Assembly (NCBI RefSeq): GCF_000611645.1
Contig: NW_014012906.1
Location: 10,968 to 22,232 of the forward strand
DNA length: 11,265 nt
Reading direction: 5' to 3'
From: Monoraphidium neglectum
Taxonomy: Eukaryota > Chlorophyta > Chlorophyceae > Sphaeropleales > Selenastraceae
The position numbers were made by a program, and so were the translations under genes. Shown in pieces: positions 1 through 8,190 of the stretch. Under the pieces are notes generated by a model. It saw only the letters and a list, made by a program, of their open reading frames with translations. It was not told the DNA's origin and made no database searches. Within the stretch, counting starts at the first letter, position 1. Each line of letters opens with the position of its first letter.

Positions 1-40
1 GAGCGGCGCACATGCATGCGGGCCCAACGCACGCACGCGC

Positions 41-109
41 TCATCCAGTCCGCCGCACGCCCTCCACTCGCGCGCCCAGGCTCGGCGTGCGGGCGGCCGT
101 TGCCATGTA
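41..109 (-). CDS. Hydrolase exon 11 (putative last exon)
   Basis: After acceptor GGATCAG the frame reads YMATAARTPSLGARVEGVRR, then Thr-Gly and TGA at 43-41. The intron it implies (110-411, 302 bp) matches the size of the others and phase is 0. No 3' processing signal is visible before the window edge, so the gene could instead splice to an exon outside. Confidence 0.38.
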   Translation of the reverse strand, partial: YMATAARTPSLGARVEGVRRTG

Positions 110-3100
110 CTGATCCAGACGCCGCCCTGCCGCCCTCGCCTCCCGACCACTGGGCCGGAGCGGCGCCCTTCACGCAGCTGCACAGCCACAGAATTGCGCG
201 CAGGTCCTTGCACACATGACGCGCAGCTGCACAGCCGTGCACACGTGCGTACACGAGCACAGCACTTTTGCCGTCGTCGGCCTGTTGGGACCTCTCCGCA
301 CAACGCTTGTCCCGCTTCGAACAGGCAGCACTTAACACCACCCCGAATGCATGCACACAGCGTGCCTGCGATCAATGGACTGGACACGCACGGCGCCCTC
401 GCACGACGCACCTCCGCCACGGCCTGCGGCCTCTTGAGCTTGAGCCAGTACTCTGGGGCGGCCGCCTGCAGCGCCGCCAGGTGCGCGTCGGGGGAGCCCG
501 GGTCGAAGCGGTCGGCCCGCCAGTGCAGGTAGACGTGGACCTGCGGTGGGTTCGGTTGGGCATTGCACTCAATGCCTGGCGTACAGTAGAAGGGCAACGA
601 GAAACCAAACCCCAACAGTCTGCCACAACGTTTACTGAACAAAGTTGTCTACCGGCGATGGACGCGCGTGGTTCACAGGACAGCCCCAGACCATAGCAAG
701 CCAGCGGTTTGCCGCTTCTGGTCCGGCCGGCCGGAGCGGGCAGGAAGTCAGCGGCCGCAGCTGGGCGGCTGGGCTGCAGCGGGTGGGGCGGCCAGTGAAC
801 TGTTGATATGAAGGAACTATTGATATCAAGGAGATCGATCTCGTACGCCCACCAGGAGCACCAGGGCGTCGTCCTCCTGCAACTCTATCAGGGGCTGGTT
901 GTAGATCAGGGCCTGGCCAGGCGGCCGCGGTTAGTTGGGGCAAAGGTCGAGTCACGCGAGGGAGGACAGAAGTGTGAGCGGGAGAAGATGCGCAAAAGCA
1001 CCAGAGGGGCGAAGGAGGCGCTGGGCTCTTGCCAAGGCTGACTTGCGCTCGGCGGCGCCAGCGGGGGCTGGAGCGCTGCGGGCGGGGGACCATCGCTGCG
1101 GCATCGGCCATGTCCAGCAGGTACGTGTCGTTGCACGGATGCTACCCTGAGACCACACAATCAAAACGAGAGGCCGAGATCAACGAAGCACACCTCGACA
1201 TCGGTGTGGAGGCTGGCCAGCACCCTGACCCGCCCCGCCGCCGCAGCCGGCAGCGTTGACAGCAGCCGGCGCTGGGCGCCGACGGCGAACGCCTCCGCGG
1301 CCGCGACCACCCCGGGGTGCAGGGCGTCTGACTGGCGGCCGCACGCGCGGCGGTGGGCCCCCCGCAGCAGAGGGGCGGAGCCGCGCGCGCCAGGCGCTGC
1401 AGTGACAGTCGCCGCGTCCAAGCCGGCGGCGGCGCCGGCGGTGTCTCCTGAGGGGGTCCATGCGGCGGCGACGTCGCCCATGCCTGGTACAATTGAGAGG
1501 GGCGATGCGGTGGCAGCAGCGGCGGGCAATCATGTTATTGGCTGTGACGTATCCATTCGGCAGCTTGAAACCTGATCTGCTGGGGCCAAAGCCGCACCGC
1601 ACCCGGACTGCTGGCCTTCTGATTGTGCTTGACGTGCACACACACGCCTCTCCTGGCCCCGAACAGCCCCTGAACCTGGCCGGCCTGTGTAAAAAAAGCG
1701 AGCAAGCTACCAAACCCCCAAGCGTCCGCCTGCTTGCCCGCCAGCCCGCCAGCGCACCCGACGCCGCAAACCACGGGGCCGTCATGGCCGCCGTCTCGCG
1801 GCTCATCGTCAGCAGCTTCCGCGCAGCTTCCGCCTTGACCCCGCCACCCCAGCCCTGGGTCGCGTGGTATGAAATGAAGCCCGCGATTGCATCTCCAAAT
1901 CCCGCCACGGCATCTTCTTGGCAAACATCAGCGGAGACGTCGCCGCGGGAGGCGGGGCGGGCGCCGCCAGCCGCGCCGGGGGCGCCCGGCGGCGGGGCTG
2001 GGGGCGGGGCCGTCTGGGCGTGGTTGGCTCCGGGGATCAGGATGGACGGGCGGTGGGCGGCGGCAAAGCTGCTTGACAGAGGAGGGCCGGGTGCATGGGG
2101 CCGGGGTGGGGCAGGGAGGTGAGGGCGGGCCTCTTGGCGGGCCAGCCAGGGCGTGCACTGCAGCTACGCCCGCTGCGCAACGGCGCAGGCGACTGTGCAC
2201 AGCTCACCAGGCCCCCCGACGGCCCCAGCGGCTCGCTGCCGCAAGGGACAGTGGCCCCCAACGGCGTGCGTGCTTGCGCATGTGCATGAACGTCAGCAGG
2301 CGGGGGGCGCCGCCGTCCTACCGACCTAGGGCCAGCCTTTGCGGCCAGGCAGGCCGACGAGTAGAGGTGTCGCGCCAGCCAGGGCCACCGCATTTGACCA
2401 TCCAGCTCCCCTCCCAGGACCAACAAGGGCCTGGCCGCAGGCGCCGGCGGTCAGCGAGCGGGGCGCTCATACAAAGCGGGTGGGGCGGAGGCGGCGGGGT
2501 GCGGAAGTCGGAGAGGCGGCTTGGGCCGCTGGGGGGTGGGGGGCAGGCGTACGTCAGTGAATGCTACCCCAGCAATGAGGCTTATTGCGTGTGACCAAGA
2601 AGACTGATGGGATTTATTGAGCCTGGCATAGGTGCAGGATTTCACGGAATTGTTGTTGGCGTCAAGGGCGGCGGGGGTATGGCAGAACCTGCAGCTGGCC
2701 GCTCCGCATGATTTCGAAAGCAATGGCCACTTTCGGCACACCTGCCCCAGTCCTCGGTGTTGACCGTGTCGTGCCTGACATAATCAATGTTGAAGACGGC
2801 CGCCAACATGATGGCCCCGGCAGCCGACCTGCACACGCACGGTGGCGGGCGCGATGATCTACTCCTCGCTGAAAGGAATGGGTTGAGCTGATTGCCGGCG
2901 GCATTGGTTTACGCGGACGGAGTGCAGCGCAACAGGGCGTTGGTCAGGTCTTGTCGCTCGGTACGGTGGCGTGACCGCCTCCAAGCCCCCGGCAGGCGGC
3001 TTGCCCCCAGCGGGTGAAAAGCAGCACACTCTGCTGCTTTACCCCGCCGAGCGACCAGCGGGGCGGCGCGCACTTGCGGCTGGACGCCAAGCCAGCCGGC

Positions 3101-4404
3101 AGCGCGCGGCGGCCAGGCCCACCTGAACATGACGTCACTCAGCAGTGCCCCAGCGACGCTGTGGGCCAGGATGTACATGTTGGTGACGCGGCCTGGAGGG
3201 TGGGGCAGTGCCCCGGCATGGCGCAGCTGGGTGGGCTCACCAAGCACTGTCTTCATGCATGTATGAGCGGGATTATGGCAGGGTGGGGACCTTAACTCCC
3301 CTGTATGGAGACCTGAACTGCGTCTGCACCCCTAGTCGCTACTAGGGGCCCTGATAGGGCCCGCTCGCCCCCCTTTCAGACGCCTGCAGGGGATGCGCCG
3401 CAGCCGACTCCTGTTCGCGCCCCACGCGCACGCGTCCACGTCGCACCCCAGCTCGTGGCGCGCCCGCGGAACCCGGCCGCCTCCGCCGCCGCGCGCGCGC
3501 CGTCGACGGCGGCCGCTGCGCGGCCACTCCTTATGATGGCCTCCCCCAGCTCTGCCTGGCTCATGCCCGGGCGCCCCAGGTCGCGGGCCATTGCCATATA
3601 ATCAATGGATGCGACAGCCACCCACAGGCGCACGCCGGGGGCCCGAGCCTCAGGGGGGAAGATAGCGGAGTGTGGTGGAGGTGGGGGGGGTGTAGGATAC
3701 TAGGACGGAGGGACAAGGCCTGATCAATATCTGGGTAGGGACGGCGGCGGACACTGTTGCTGGAGTCGTAGAGTGTAACCAGATGGTTTGAGGACGATCA
3801 CTTGGGTGCACACGTTTGCCTGCGACAGGCAGGCAGGTTCGACCACAACCGCCACATAAAACCTCCACCAGGTGCGCGGGCCCGCAGCTGACCAGGTGCG
3901 CCGCACAGCTGCTGCCCAGGGCCCCGCGACCCGCTTCGCACCATTACGGCGTCTGCCAGGGGTTGCAGTGACTCAGGGGGCAGGCCAAACCCTGGCGCCA
4001 TGACGAGGAGGCACTCCGTCTCGGGGGGCGCCGTGCTGCCGGGTTTGGGGCCTGCACGGCGGCAGGATTGGGGTTAAGGGGTGGGGGTGCTTGTTGATGA
4101 TGGTGGTGGTGCGTGGGGGGTCCACTATTTGTAAAGCTCGACTTGCTGGTTCGCCGCTTGGAGCTGGAATTCAGGGCCTGCCTATGTATCTCCAGCAACG
4201 AGGCGGGCATCTAGCCGCTGCACTATTGCGCATGTGTGTCATTGGATTATGCACGGGCAGGCAGGCCGTACCTAGGATGAGGTGGGGCGGAGTAGCAGGC
4301 ATAACAGGGGCGGGCCCAGTGCGCCCAGGGGTCGCGGGCGAGGCCTGGCGATCTGGGCCGGAGCCGGCCGATGCAGATGCATTGTTGACAGCGCGCATGC
4401 GCAT
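41..4404 (-). CDS. Alpha/beta-hydrolase-fold protein, 11-exon gene model
   Basis: Exons in transcript order: 4272-4404, 3942-4051, 3447-3648, 3123-3192, 2742-2828, 2326-2430, 1716-2068, 1194-1483, 853-912, 412-540, 41-109. All ten junctions keep phase, introns are 220-312 bp, and the product is about 535 aa. Core order fits the fold: strand plus oxyanion loop LLVMAPGFG (~59-67), nucleophile elbow LAHSVAG (Ser~160), LGGELDGQMR (Asp~211) and ILIPGANHAQ (His~252). This suggests a serine esterase/lipase-type hydrolase; the substrate cannot be read from sequence. Residues ~354-535 form a C-terminal region I do not recognise. The core exons (3942-4051 through to the His exon) are firm. The first exon, the 1716/1483 junction and the last exon are less certain. 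The gene is on the same strand as the Cys-rich gene upstream. An unspliced pseudogene is unlikely because phases and frames are preserved throughout. Confidence 0.72.
412..540 (-). CDS. Hydrolase exon 10
   Basis: 43 codons between acceptor CACCGCAG and donor GTGCGT, both strong. It encodes VHVYLHWRADRFDPG, then a helix and APEYWLKLKRPQAVAE. Codon use is strongly coding. Joined to exon 9 it gives one continuous strand (ALVLL-VHVYLHW). Confidence 0.65.
853..912 (-). CDS. Hydrolase exon 9
   Basis: A 20-codon exon between TGGCCAG, with CTAAC upstream as a likely branch site, and donor GTGGGC. It encodes ALIYNQPLIELQEDDALVLL, which reads as two beta strands joined by an acidic turn. A second in-frame donor two codons downstream (GTACGA) would add Val-Gly. 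Confidence 0.6.
1194..1483 (-). CDS. Hydrolase exon 8: linker and start of the C-terminal region
   Basis: 96 codons with strong G/C-ending usage, from acceptor GTACCAG to donor GTGTGC. The first half is an Ala/Gly-rich linker. The second half encodes DALHPGVVAAAEAFAVGAQ and RVRVLASLHTDVE, a helix and a strand. If the acceptor at 1332 is used instead, the linker is skipped and the exon starts at SDALHPG (1331). Confidence 0.58.
1716..2068 (-). CDS. Hydrolase exon 7: catalytic-His segment and following helices
   Basis: It begins at an AAGCAG tandem acceptor and encodes SILIPGANHAQT, where His~252 is the probable third triad member. A Pro/Gly/Ala-rich loop follows, then RGDVSADVCQEDAVAGFGDA, a closing helix of the fold (AIAGFISYH), and another helix (KAEAARKLLTMSRETAAMTA). 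The 3' boundary is uncertain. The model uses a weak GTTTGG donor at 1715. A GC-type donor GCAAGC at 1737, joined to an acceptor at 1332, would be an alternative. Confidence 0.65.
2326..2430 (-). CDS. Hydrolase exon 6: catalytic-acid segment
   Basis: It encodes PLLVLGGELDGQMRWPWLAR. The strand-GxxD pattern is the usual site of the catalytic acid in alpha/beta hydrolases (Asp~211). The acceptor GGCCAG is clear. The donor GTCGGT (2325-2320) is weak but gives the phase needed to reach the His exon. Confidence 0.65.
   Translation of the reverse strand, partial: ALVGPGRGAGWSNAVALAGATPLLVGLPGRKGWP
2742..2828 (-). CDS. Hydrolase exon 5: strand after the nucleophile helix
   Basis: An 87-nt exon between GTGTGCAG and donor GTGTGC. 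It encodes AGAIMLAAVFNIDYV, a hydrophobic strand typical of the position after the nucleophile helix, followed by a polar stretch (RHDTVNTEDWG). The phase (one base in, two bases out) matches exons 4 and 6. Confidence 0.68.
3123..3192 (-). CDS. Hydrolase exon 4: nucleophile elbow
   Basis: A 70-nt exon between CCTCCAG and donor GTGGGC. It encodes MYILAHSVAGALLSDVMF, a strand-turn-helix with Ser where the catalytic nucleophile sits in alpha/beta hydrolases. Ala replaces both glycines of the usual GxSxG. Phase agrees with both neighbours (G|RVT before, F|R|SAAG after). Confidence 0.72.
3329..3362. repeat. Two adjoining perfect hairpins inside a hydrolase intron
   Basis: CCCCTAGT-CGCT-ACTAGGGG (3329-3348) is a perfect 8-bp stem with a 4-base loop. 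It overlaps GGGCCCT-GAT-AGGGCCC (3346-3362), a 7-bp stem with a 3-base loop. They lie in intron 3193-3446. The pair could form only one stem at a time. Confidence 0.6.
3447..3648 (-). CDS. Hydrolase exon 3: strand and helix before the nucleophile elbow
   Basis: 67 codons plus one base, from a CTGAG acceptor to donor GTGCGA. It encodes a hydrophobic strand (VRLWVAVASIDY), then helices rich in Ala and charged residues (AELGEAIIRSG, ARAAAEAAG). This matches the strand-helix step that precedes the nucleophile in the fold. The left boundary is fairly firm by phase. The last few codons (RGRATSW) depend on the donor chosen. Confidence 0.65.
3942..4051 (-). CDS. Hydrolase exon 2: first core strand and oxyanion loop
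   Basis: This exon lies between acceptor CCGTGCAG and donor GTGCGA, with a CTTAAC branch-like site in the upstream intron. It encodes a hydrophobic strand followed by APGFGLPPES and a helix. This is the usual place of the oxyanion-hole segment in alpha/beta hydrolases, where a strand runs into a Gly-containing turn. Codons are mostly G/C-ending. Confidence 0.7.
4272..4404 (-). CDS. Hydrolase exon 1 (putative start exon)
   Basis: A run of 44 codons opens with ATG-CGC-ATG at 4404 and ends at donor G|GTACGG, leaving one base that fits the two-base start of the next exon (acceptor GTGCAG at 4052-4057). The encoded segment is Ala/Pro/Ser-rich and ends PPHLIL, so it could be part of a leader or linker. 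Codon use is weaker than in later exons. The true start might lie in an undetected upstream exon, with this as an internal exon. Confidence 0.42.
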
Positions 4405-5299
4405 CCAGCTTTGGTTTCTGCTTGAAATCACAGGGGTGTGGGGCCTGCAGTGTAGTGCGAGGCAGACATGAAGACAGAGTCCAACTGTCGGGGCGGCTGG
4501 TGGCGCTCTGCAGCACGGCACAGAAGGCTGTGCAGTGGTTTCGAGCCTGAGCGTACCTGAAGAATGGTCTTTGCATGCCCCCTAGGACCGCAGGCCCGGA
4601 TTGGAACGATACCGAGCGAATGGCGACCCGCGACATGGCTCGAGACTGATCAACGTGACCGTGTGCGTGGCAGCACAGGCAGACACAACAATTTAGAAGC
4701 TTTTCTTCCTGGTACATCCCCCGTGCGTTGCGAGTTGCTCGATCGGGTCTTCTGCAATTATGATGACACATCGCGACTGTGCCGACACCGATGGTCCGCT
4801 GCCCCATTACCGTCCAAGGCATGGCGCGGCGTGATCCCTTGTCCACCTCAGGGCGCGGTGTCATGTTCAGGTGTGACAATGTTAGTGCATGCACATTGAC
4901 AATGTGCATGCAGGTGTGACAATGTGCATGCAGGTGTGACAATGTTAGTGCATGCGCATTGACACGCGTGCGCGTCTTGTGGCGTACATGGAGTCCCCTC
5001 GTGAGCCCCCCAGGGTGTTGACCGCACGGCAAGCGGCCGCTTCCCACAACAGCCCAGCGGCGCGCGCCTGTAAACTCTGAGAGATTACAACTAACTGTGT
5101 TCCGGCGGCCTTCAGCGTGCTGATGCTGCGCTGATGAGGGGTAGTGCCCACGCGCGATTAAAGCAGCCCAGCATTCAGCCCGCCGCAACTGTAATGAGGA
5201 GTGTGCGCTGCACACAAGCACGCCCAAATGCCCCTGCACCTAGCTTGAACCGAGCAGACCTGATGGGTGAGCAGCTGCAGGACGCGGCGCGCAGCAAAG
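4405..5299. other. Intergenic region, no supported gene
   Basis: The stretch lies between the putative hydrolase start and the likely 3' end of the Cys-rich gene. It should hold the hydrolase promoter and 5' UTR, but no clear TATA box is seen. Open frames here (a 331-codon frame on the minus strand, 112 codons on the plus strand) lack the G/C-ending codon bias of the real exons. The only organised structure is the repeat cluster at 4866-4965. Confidence 0.5.
4866..4965. repeat. Short tandem repeat with palindromic core
   Basis: A unit of about 20 bp, CAGGTGTGACAATGTGCATG, is repeated with variants in which TGTGCATG becomes TTAGTGCATG. The variants include a perfect inverted repeat, TGCATGCACATTG (4886-4898), one A, then CAATGTGCATGCA (4900-4912). 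The block contains several GCATGC/GTGCATG words. It lies between genes. Confidence 0.8.
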
Positions 5300-5310
5300 T
5301 TCATGGTCAG

Positions 5311-5315
5311 TTACA
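5311..5315 (-). terminator. Candidate TGTAA polyadenylation signal for the Cys-rich gene
   Basis: TGTAA, the usual Chlamydomonas-type polyadenylation word, reads on the minus strand here, about 850 nt after the stop at 6169. That is an ordinary 3' UTR length for these algae. A second copy lies at 5085-5089. A five-base word is weak evidence by itself. Confidence 0.35.
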
Positions 5316-6168
5316 TGATTTCAACATAAAAGCAGGAACTCCACGCCCGGCAAGCGGCGCTGTCAAGCCTGTGCTGCGCATCTCTGCGCCCCAGAAATGG
5401 GCCCCAAAAACATGCGAGGGGCAAGGTGCACTAATTCCATTAGCAGCAGAGGAATGGAAGGCCGCTGACGGGCAGTGCTGGGGGTGTGCCCACAGGCATT
5501 CACCTATGCCGGTGGCACAGACAACAACCAGTGGCCGCGGAGCAGGCCGGTAGCGGCTAAAGTCCACCTGACATCGAACACTCCGGAAACCACCGCTAGC
5601 CGCCGCGAAACACGCAGGTCAAAAGCAAACTCTGCAAAAAGTTGAAAAAGAGACAGCCCGCCGAGCACCGCGCACAGCTTTGAACAGATTGTGCAAGTGG
5701 GCATTTCCGCACACCCCCCTCGAAAGCGCTCAACAACATTAGCGCCCTAGCCCTCCCAAGCCGCGCCGTCGCCGGCGTCGCAGGCCCGCGCGGCGCCGAC
5801 TCGGCACTTGCTGGCACATGCCGGGCAGCTGATGAGAAGTAGAGCCGCTGAACCCCTCCGCGCAAGGGGCCACGGAGACTCAGCGCTTGGCGGTCAAAAC
5901 ACGCGAGATTAGAAATGAGATCACTTCAGCTAGTGGTACACGCACACAGAGAGGAGCAAGCCGACGAGTTGTCCCGAAAAGACAGGCGCGCAACTAGGTG
6001 CGCCTGCCGCCACCCGGTCGTCCGCAGCGGCAGGCAGCTTGCCGCAGCCCAGGGGCCACCACGGGGGGCCTGTGGATGCGCAGCCATGCAGTGCTGAGGG
6101 GCACTTGCGCTGCCATTGGGCCTCAATGGCCGCCGCTGACGCTGACGCCATCACCATGGCCTCCGCGC
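5316..6168 (-). other. Probable 3' UTR of the Cys-rich gene
   Basis: This follows the TAA at 6171-6169 and contains no exon-like stretch on either strand with the codon bias seen elsewhere. The open frames 5134-5553 (+), 5504-5704 (-) and 5596-5865 (-) have mixed third positions and no convincing splice context. The extent is inferred only from the TGTAA word at 5311. Confidence 0.35.
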
Positions 6169-6901
6169 TTACTCGCGCCCGCGCACTGGGATGGTGACCT
6201 TAATCGGCACCGCCGTGCCGCCGCCGCCGCAGCTGCGGCAGCGCATGTAGCCCGTGTGCGTGCAGGAGTTGCAGCCGGCGTCGCCGTCCGACCAGCGGGT
6301 GCACATGCAGGGCTCGTAGCCGCGGCCGTTGCACATAGGGCACGGGCGGCGGTTGGAGGCCTCGTTGGCGAGGCGCTCCTGCAGGTTAGTGGATGTGTGG
6401 GGGAAGGGAGGGGGTTAGGCGCGGTGGTTGCAGCGGCGCTGTCACAACATGTGCTGACGAGTCGCTTGCTGCCCACGGCGGACCGCGACAAGCAGCCCGT
6501 GCCGACGCACTGATGAATAAGAGTGATTTTCAAGACCGACACATTTTCAGGCTGCAGGGCTGGCTCTGAAGGCAAGGCCACAGGGCCGCGTGCGAGTGGT
6601 CAGGGCTGCGCGGCGGACGACATCGCGGCGCAGCCAGCCAGCAACCCGCCCGCCCGCGCACCTGTGCTTGAAGCTCGCGTTGCAACAAGATGAAGCCGGC
6701 CACGGCGACCACGGCGCTGCTGATGATCCCTGACACGCTGCTGATCCCGTCACCGCCCGCGCCACCAACGTTGAACGCGCGCGGGACGAGTGGTGTGCGA
6801 GACCTTGCGTTTGTTATGCGGCTGCTGCATGGTCGCGCAAGGCTACCACTGTGTCCGAGCCCCCCAGGGCGAGCGGCGGTCCTGGATTGCTGTGCTTGCA
6901 T
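6169..6901 (-). CDS. Small membrane-anchored DnaJ-type Cys-rich (zinc-finger) protein, probably plastid
   Basis: Two exons, 6662-6901 and 6169-6378, join in phase 0 across an intron with donor GTGCGC and acceptor CTGCAG, giving 149 aa. ATG at 6901 is the only Met in frame after an upstream stop. Residues 1-45 are rich in Ala/Arg/Ser/Thr with few acids, like a plastid transit peptide. Residues 53-73 form one membrane segment (ISSVSGIISSAVVAVAGFIL plus Leu). A zinc-finger region follows with Cys pairs C93-C96 (CPMCNGRG), C104-C106, C116-C119 and C127-C130 (CRSCGGGG). The layout of leader, membrane segment and DnaJ-like Cys-rich domain without a J domain resembles plant LQY1 and related plastid proteins linked to thiol-disulfide or assembly roles. 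That function is inference; the exact family member is not settled. Confidence 0.82.
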
Positions 6902-8190
6902 CCTGCTGGCCTGCTGAGCAGCGCTAGGAGGTCTGATAGTCTAGCTTTACGGTTTGCGACCGACGCGCGGTGTGTGCGAGGCTGACGAGCGTGTGAGGAG
7001 CGGGGCTGAGTGAACGTCAAAAGGGTGGTCGCTTGTGAACAAAAAGAACGCTTCTGAGGCAACGATTGACATGTCACAGCGCGTGGCGTCACAAAGTCAC
7101 GCTTCGGCAAGAGAACCGACAGGCGCACAACCAACAGGCATTTCCAGGGGTGATGCGCGCGCGCCAGGTGCGCGCTGAACGATGGTGCGCTCGGTCGCCA
7201 CCCTCTTGAGCTGCTTGCCACGGGCAGTCCGTCATGCCAGAAGGTTAAGAAATCCCATACTGCATTTTGCTATGACTGCAAACTGATGTGCGTGCTGAAA
7301 AGCCGTGCTCGCGGTGCGCCACCCACATGAATAGTCACACTTTACACAGGACGGCCCAACCGCCCCGGCGACACTTCTAGCGGCTTGCATGGCAAGCAAC
7401 CGCTCTTGCCACCACTGCTAGCAACTTCGCATGCGACTTCGCCCTCAAGCTGAAGTGCACCATTGACCCATGGCGCCTGCTGACGTGTCCCATTCCAACA
7501 CTGCAGCTGCAACGCGCAAAGGACACCGTTCCCCGAGCTGCTGCACCATACGCACCCCAAGCAGTAAGTTTGAGCTGCCCAGAACATAAGATAGACTGTG
7601 TGGACTGCTTTTGCCCAGTGATGGACGACGCGCTCGGCTTGTTCCATGCCGCCAGGACCAGCGACCGAAGACCTTGACCACAAACATTGAGCGAGGTTCA
7701 ATTGATAAACCCCAAGTGCAGTTGGTCTGGGCGCATCCAACACGGTTGCAGGGGCTGTCCTGCTGCAGTGGAGTGGTGCTGCCTCGACGACCCTGCGTCG
7801 TCGAACGCTGCGGCCGGACACACCCCCATGTCAACGTCAGGACCAGGTCTTCGTGGACGAGCTTGTGGTTGGAACGTTCGACTGGCTTGCATGCTTAGAA
7901 ATAGTCTACGGTACACACGATTCTTTTGGCTCTGCTGCGGGCTTGACCGATCCCGGTGGCTCGCTCTCCGAAGCAAGCAGGCCGTTTCCGCGACCCTTCC
8001 CCCGAAGAACACGTTCAAGATGATTGTAGCATGCTGGAACTGTTAAATGAATCTTGGAAGCGTCGCCTGCGCCAGCACATGCCACGAGGCGTCGTGCCGC
8101 CCCACAGCACTGCAGCACCTGGTACTGTCTTGCAGCTCGCTACAATAACATATGGCAGCCGCCGCACCAGCATAGACGACCATCGGTGGC
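6902..8190. promoter_or_regulatory. Divergent intergenic region between Cys-rich gene and kinase
   Basis: About 1.3 kb separates the two start codons, which point away from each other, so both promoters and 5' UTRs should lie here. No TATA box stands out. A 159-codon minus-strand frame (7342-7821) has unbiased third positions and is not supported as a gene. Its stop overlaps a TGTAA word at 7341-7345. Confidence 0.5.
8152..8175 (+). other. Small upstream ORF before the kinase start
   Basis: ATG at 8152 opens a seven-codon frame (MAAAAPA) that ends with TAG at 8173-8175, 15 bases before the kinase ATG and in the same frame. If the transcript starts upstream of it, it could lower kinase translation. 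Its in-frame stop also fixes 8191 as the first usable Met of the kinase frame. Confidence 0.4.

Noticed and set aside
1091..1141. Possible extra hydrolase exon reading HPCNDTYLLDMADAAAM
   Set aside because: It would need an intron of only about 50 bp upstream and a GTCCCC donor. Joining exon 8 directly to exon 9 gives a normal 281-bp intron and the same phase.
4564..4899. 111-residue plus-strand open frame, considered as a transposon remnant
   Set aside because: No transposase or reverse-transcriptase motif and no terminal repeats were seen, and the frame ends inside the tandem repeats.
4247..5239. 330-residue open frame on the minus strand
   Set aside because: It crosses the tandem repeat cluster and shows no G/C-ending codon bias or domain. 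Only 4272-4404, in another frame, looks exon-like.
5134..5553. 139-residue plus-strand open frame
   Set aside because: There is no codon bias, no domain and no splice context. It lies opposite the likely 3' UTR of the Cys-rich gene.
7342..7821. 159-residue minus-strand open frame ending in GTG-TAA
   Set aside because: Third positions are mixed, there is no recognisable domain, and the stop itself forms the TGTAA word. It is most likely chance within the divergent promoter region.
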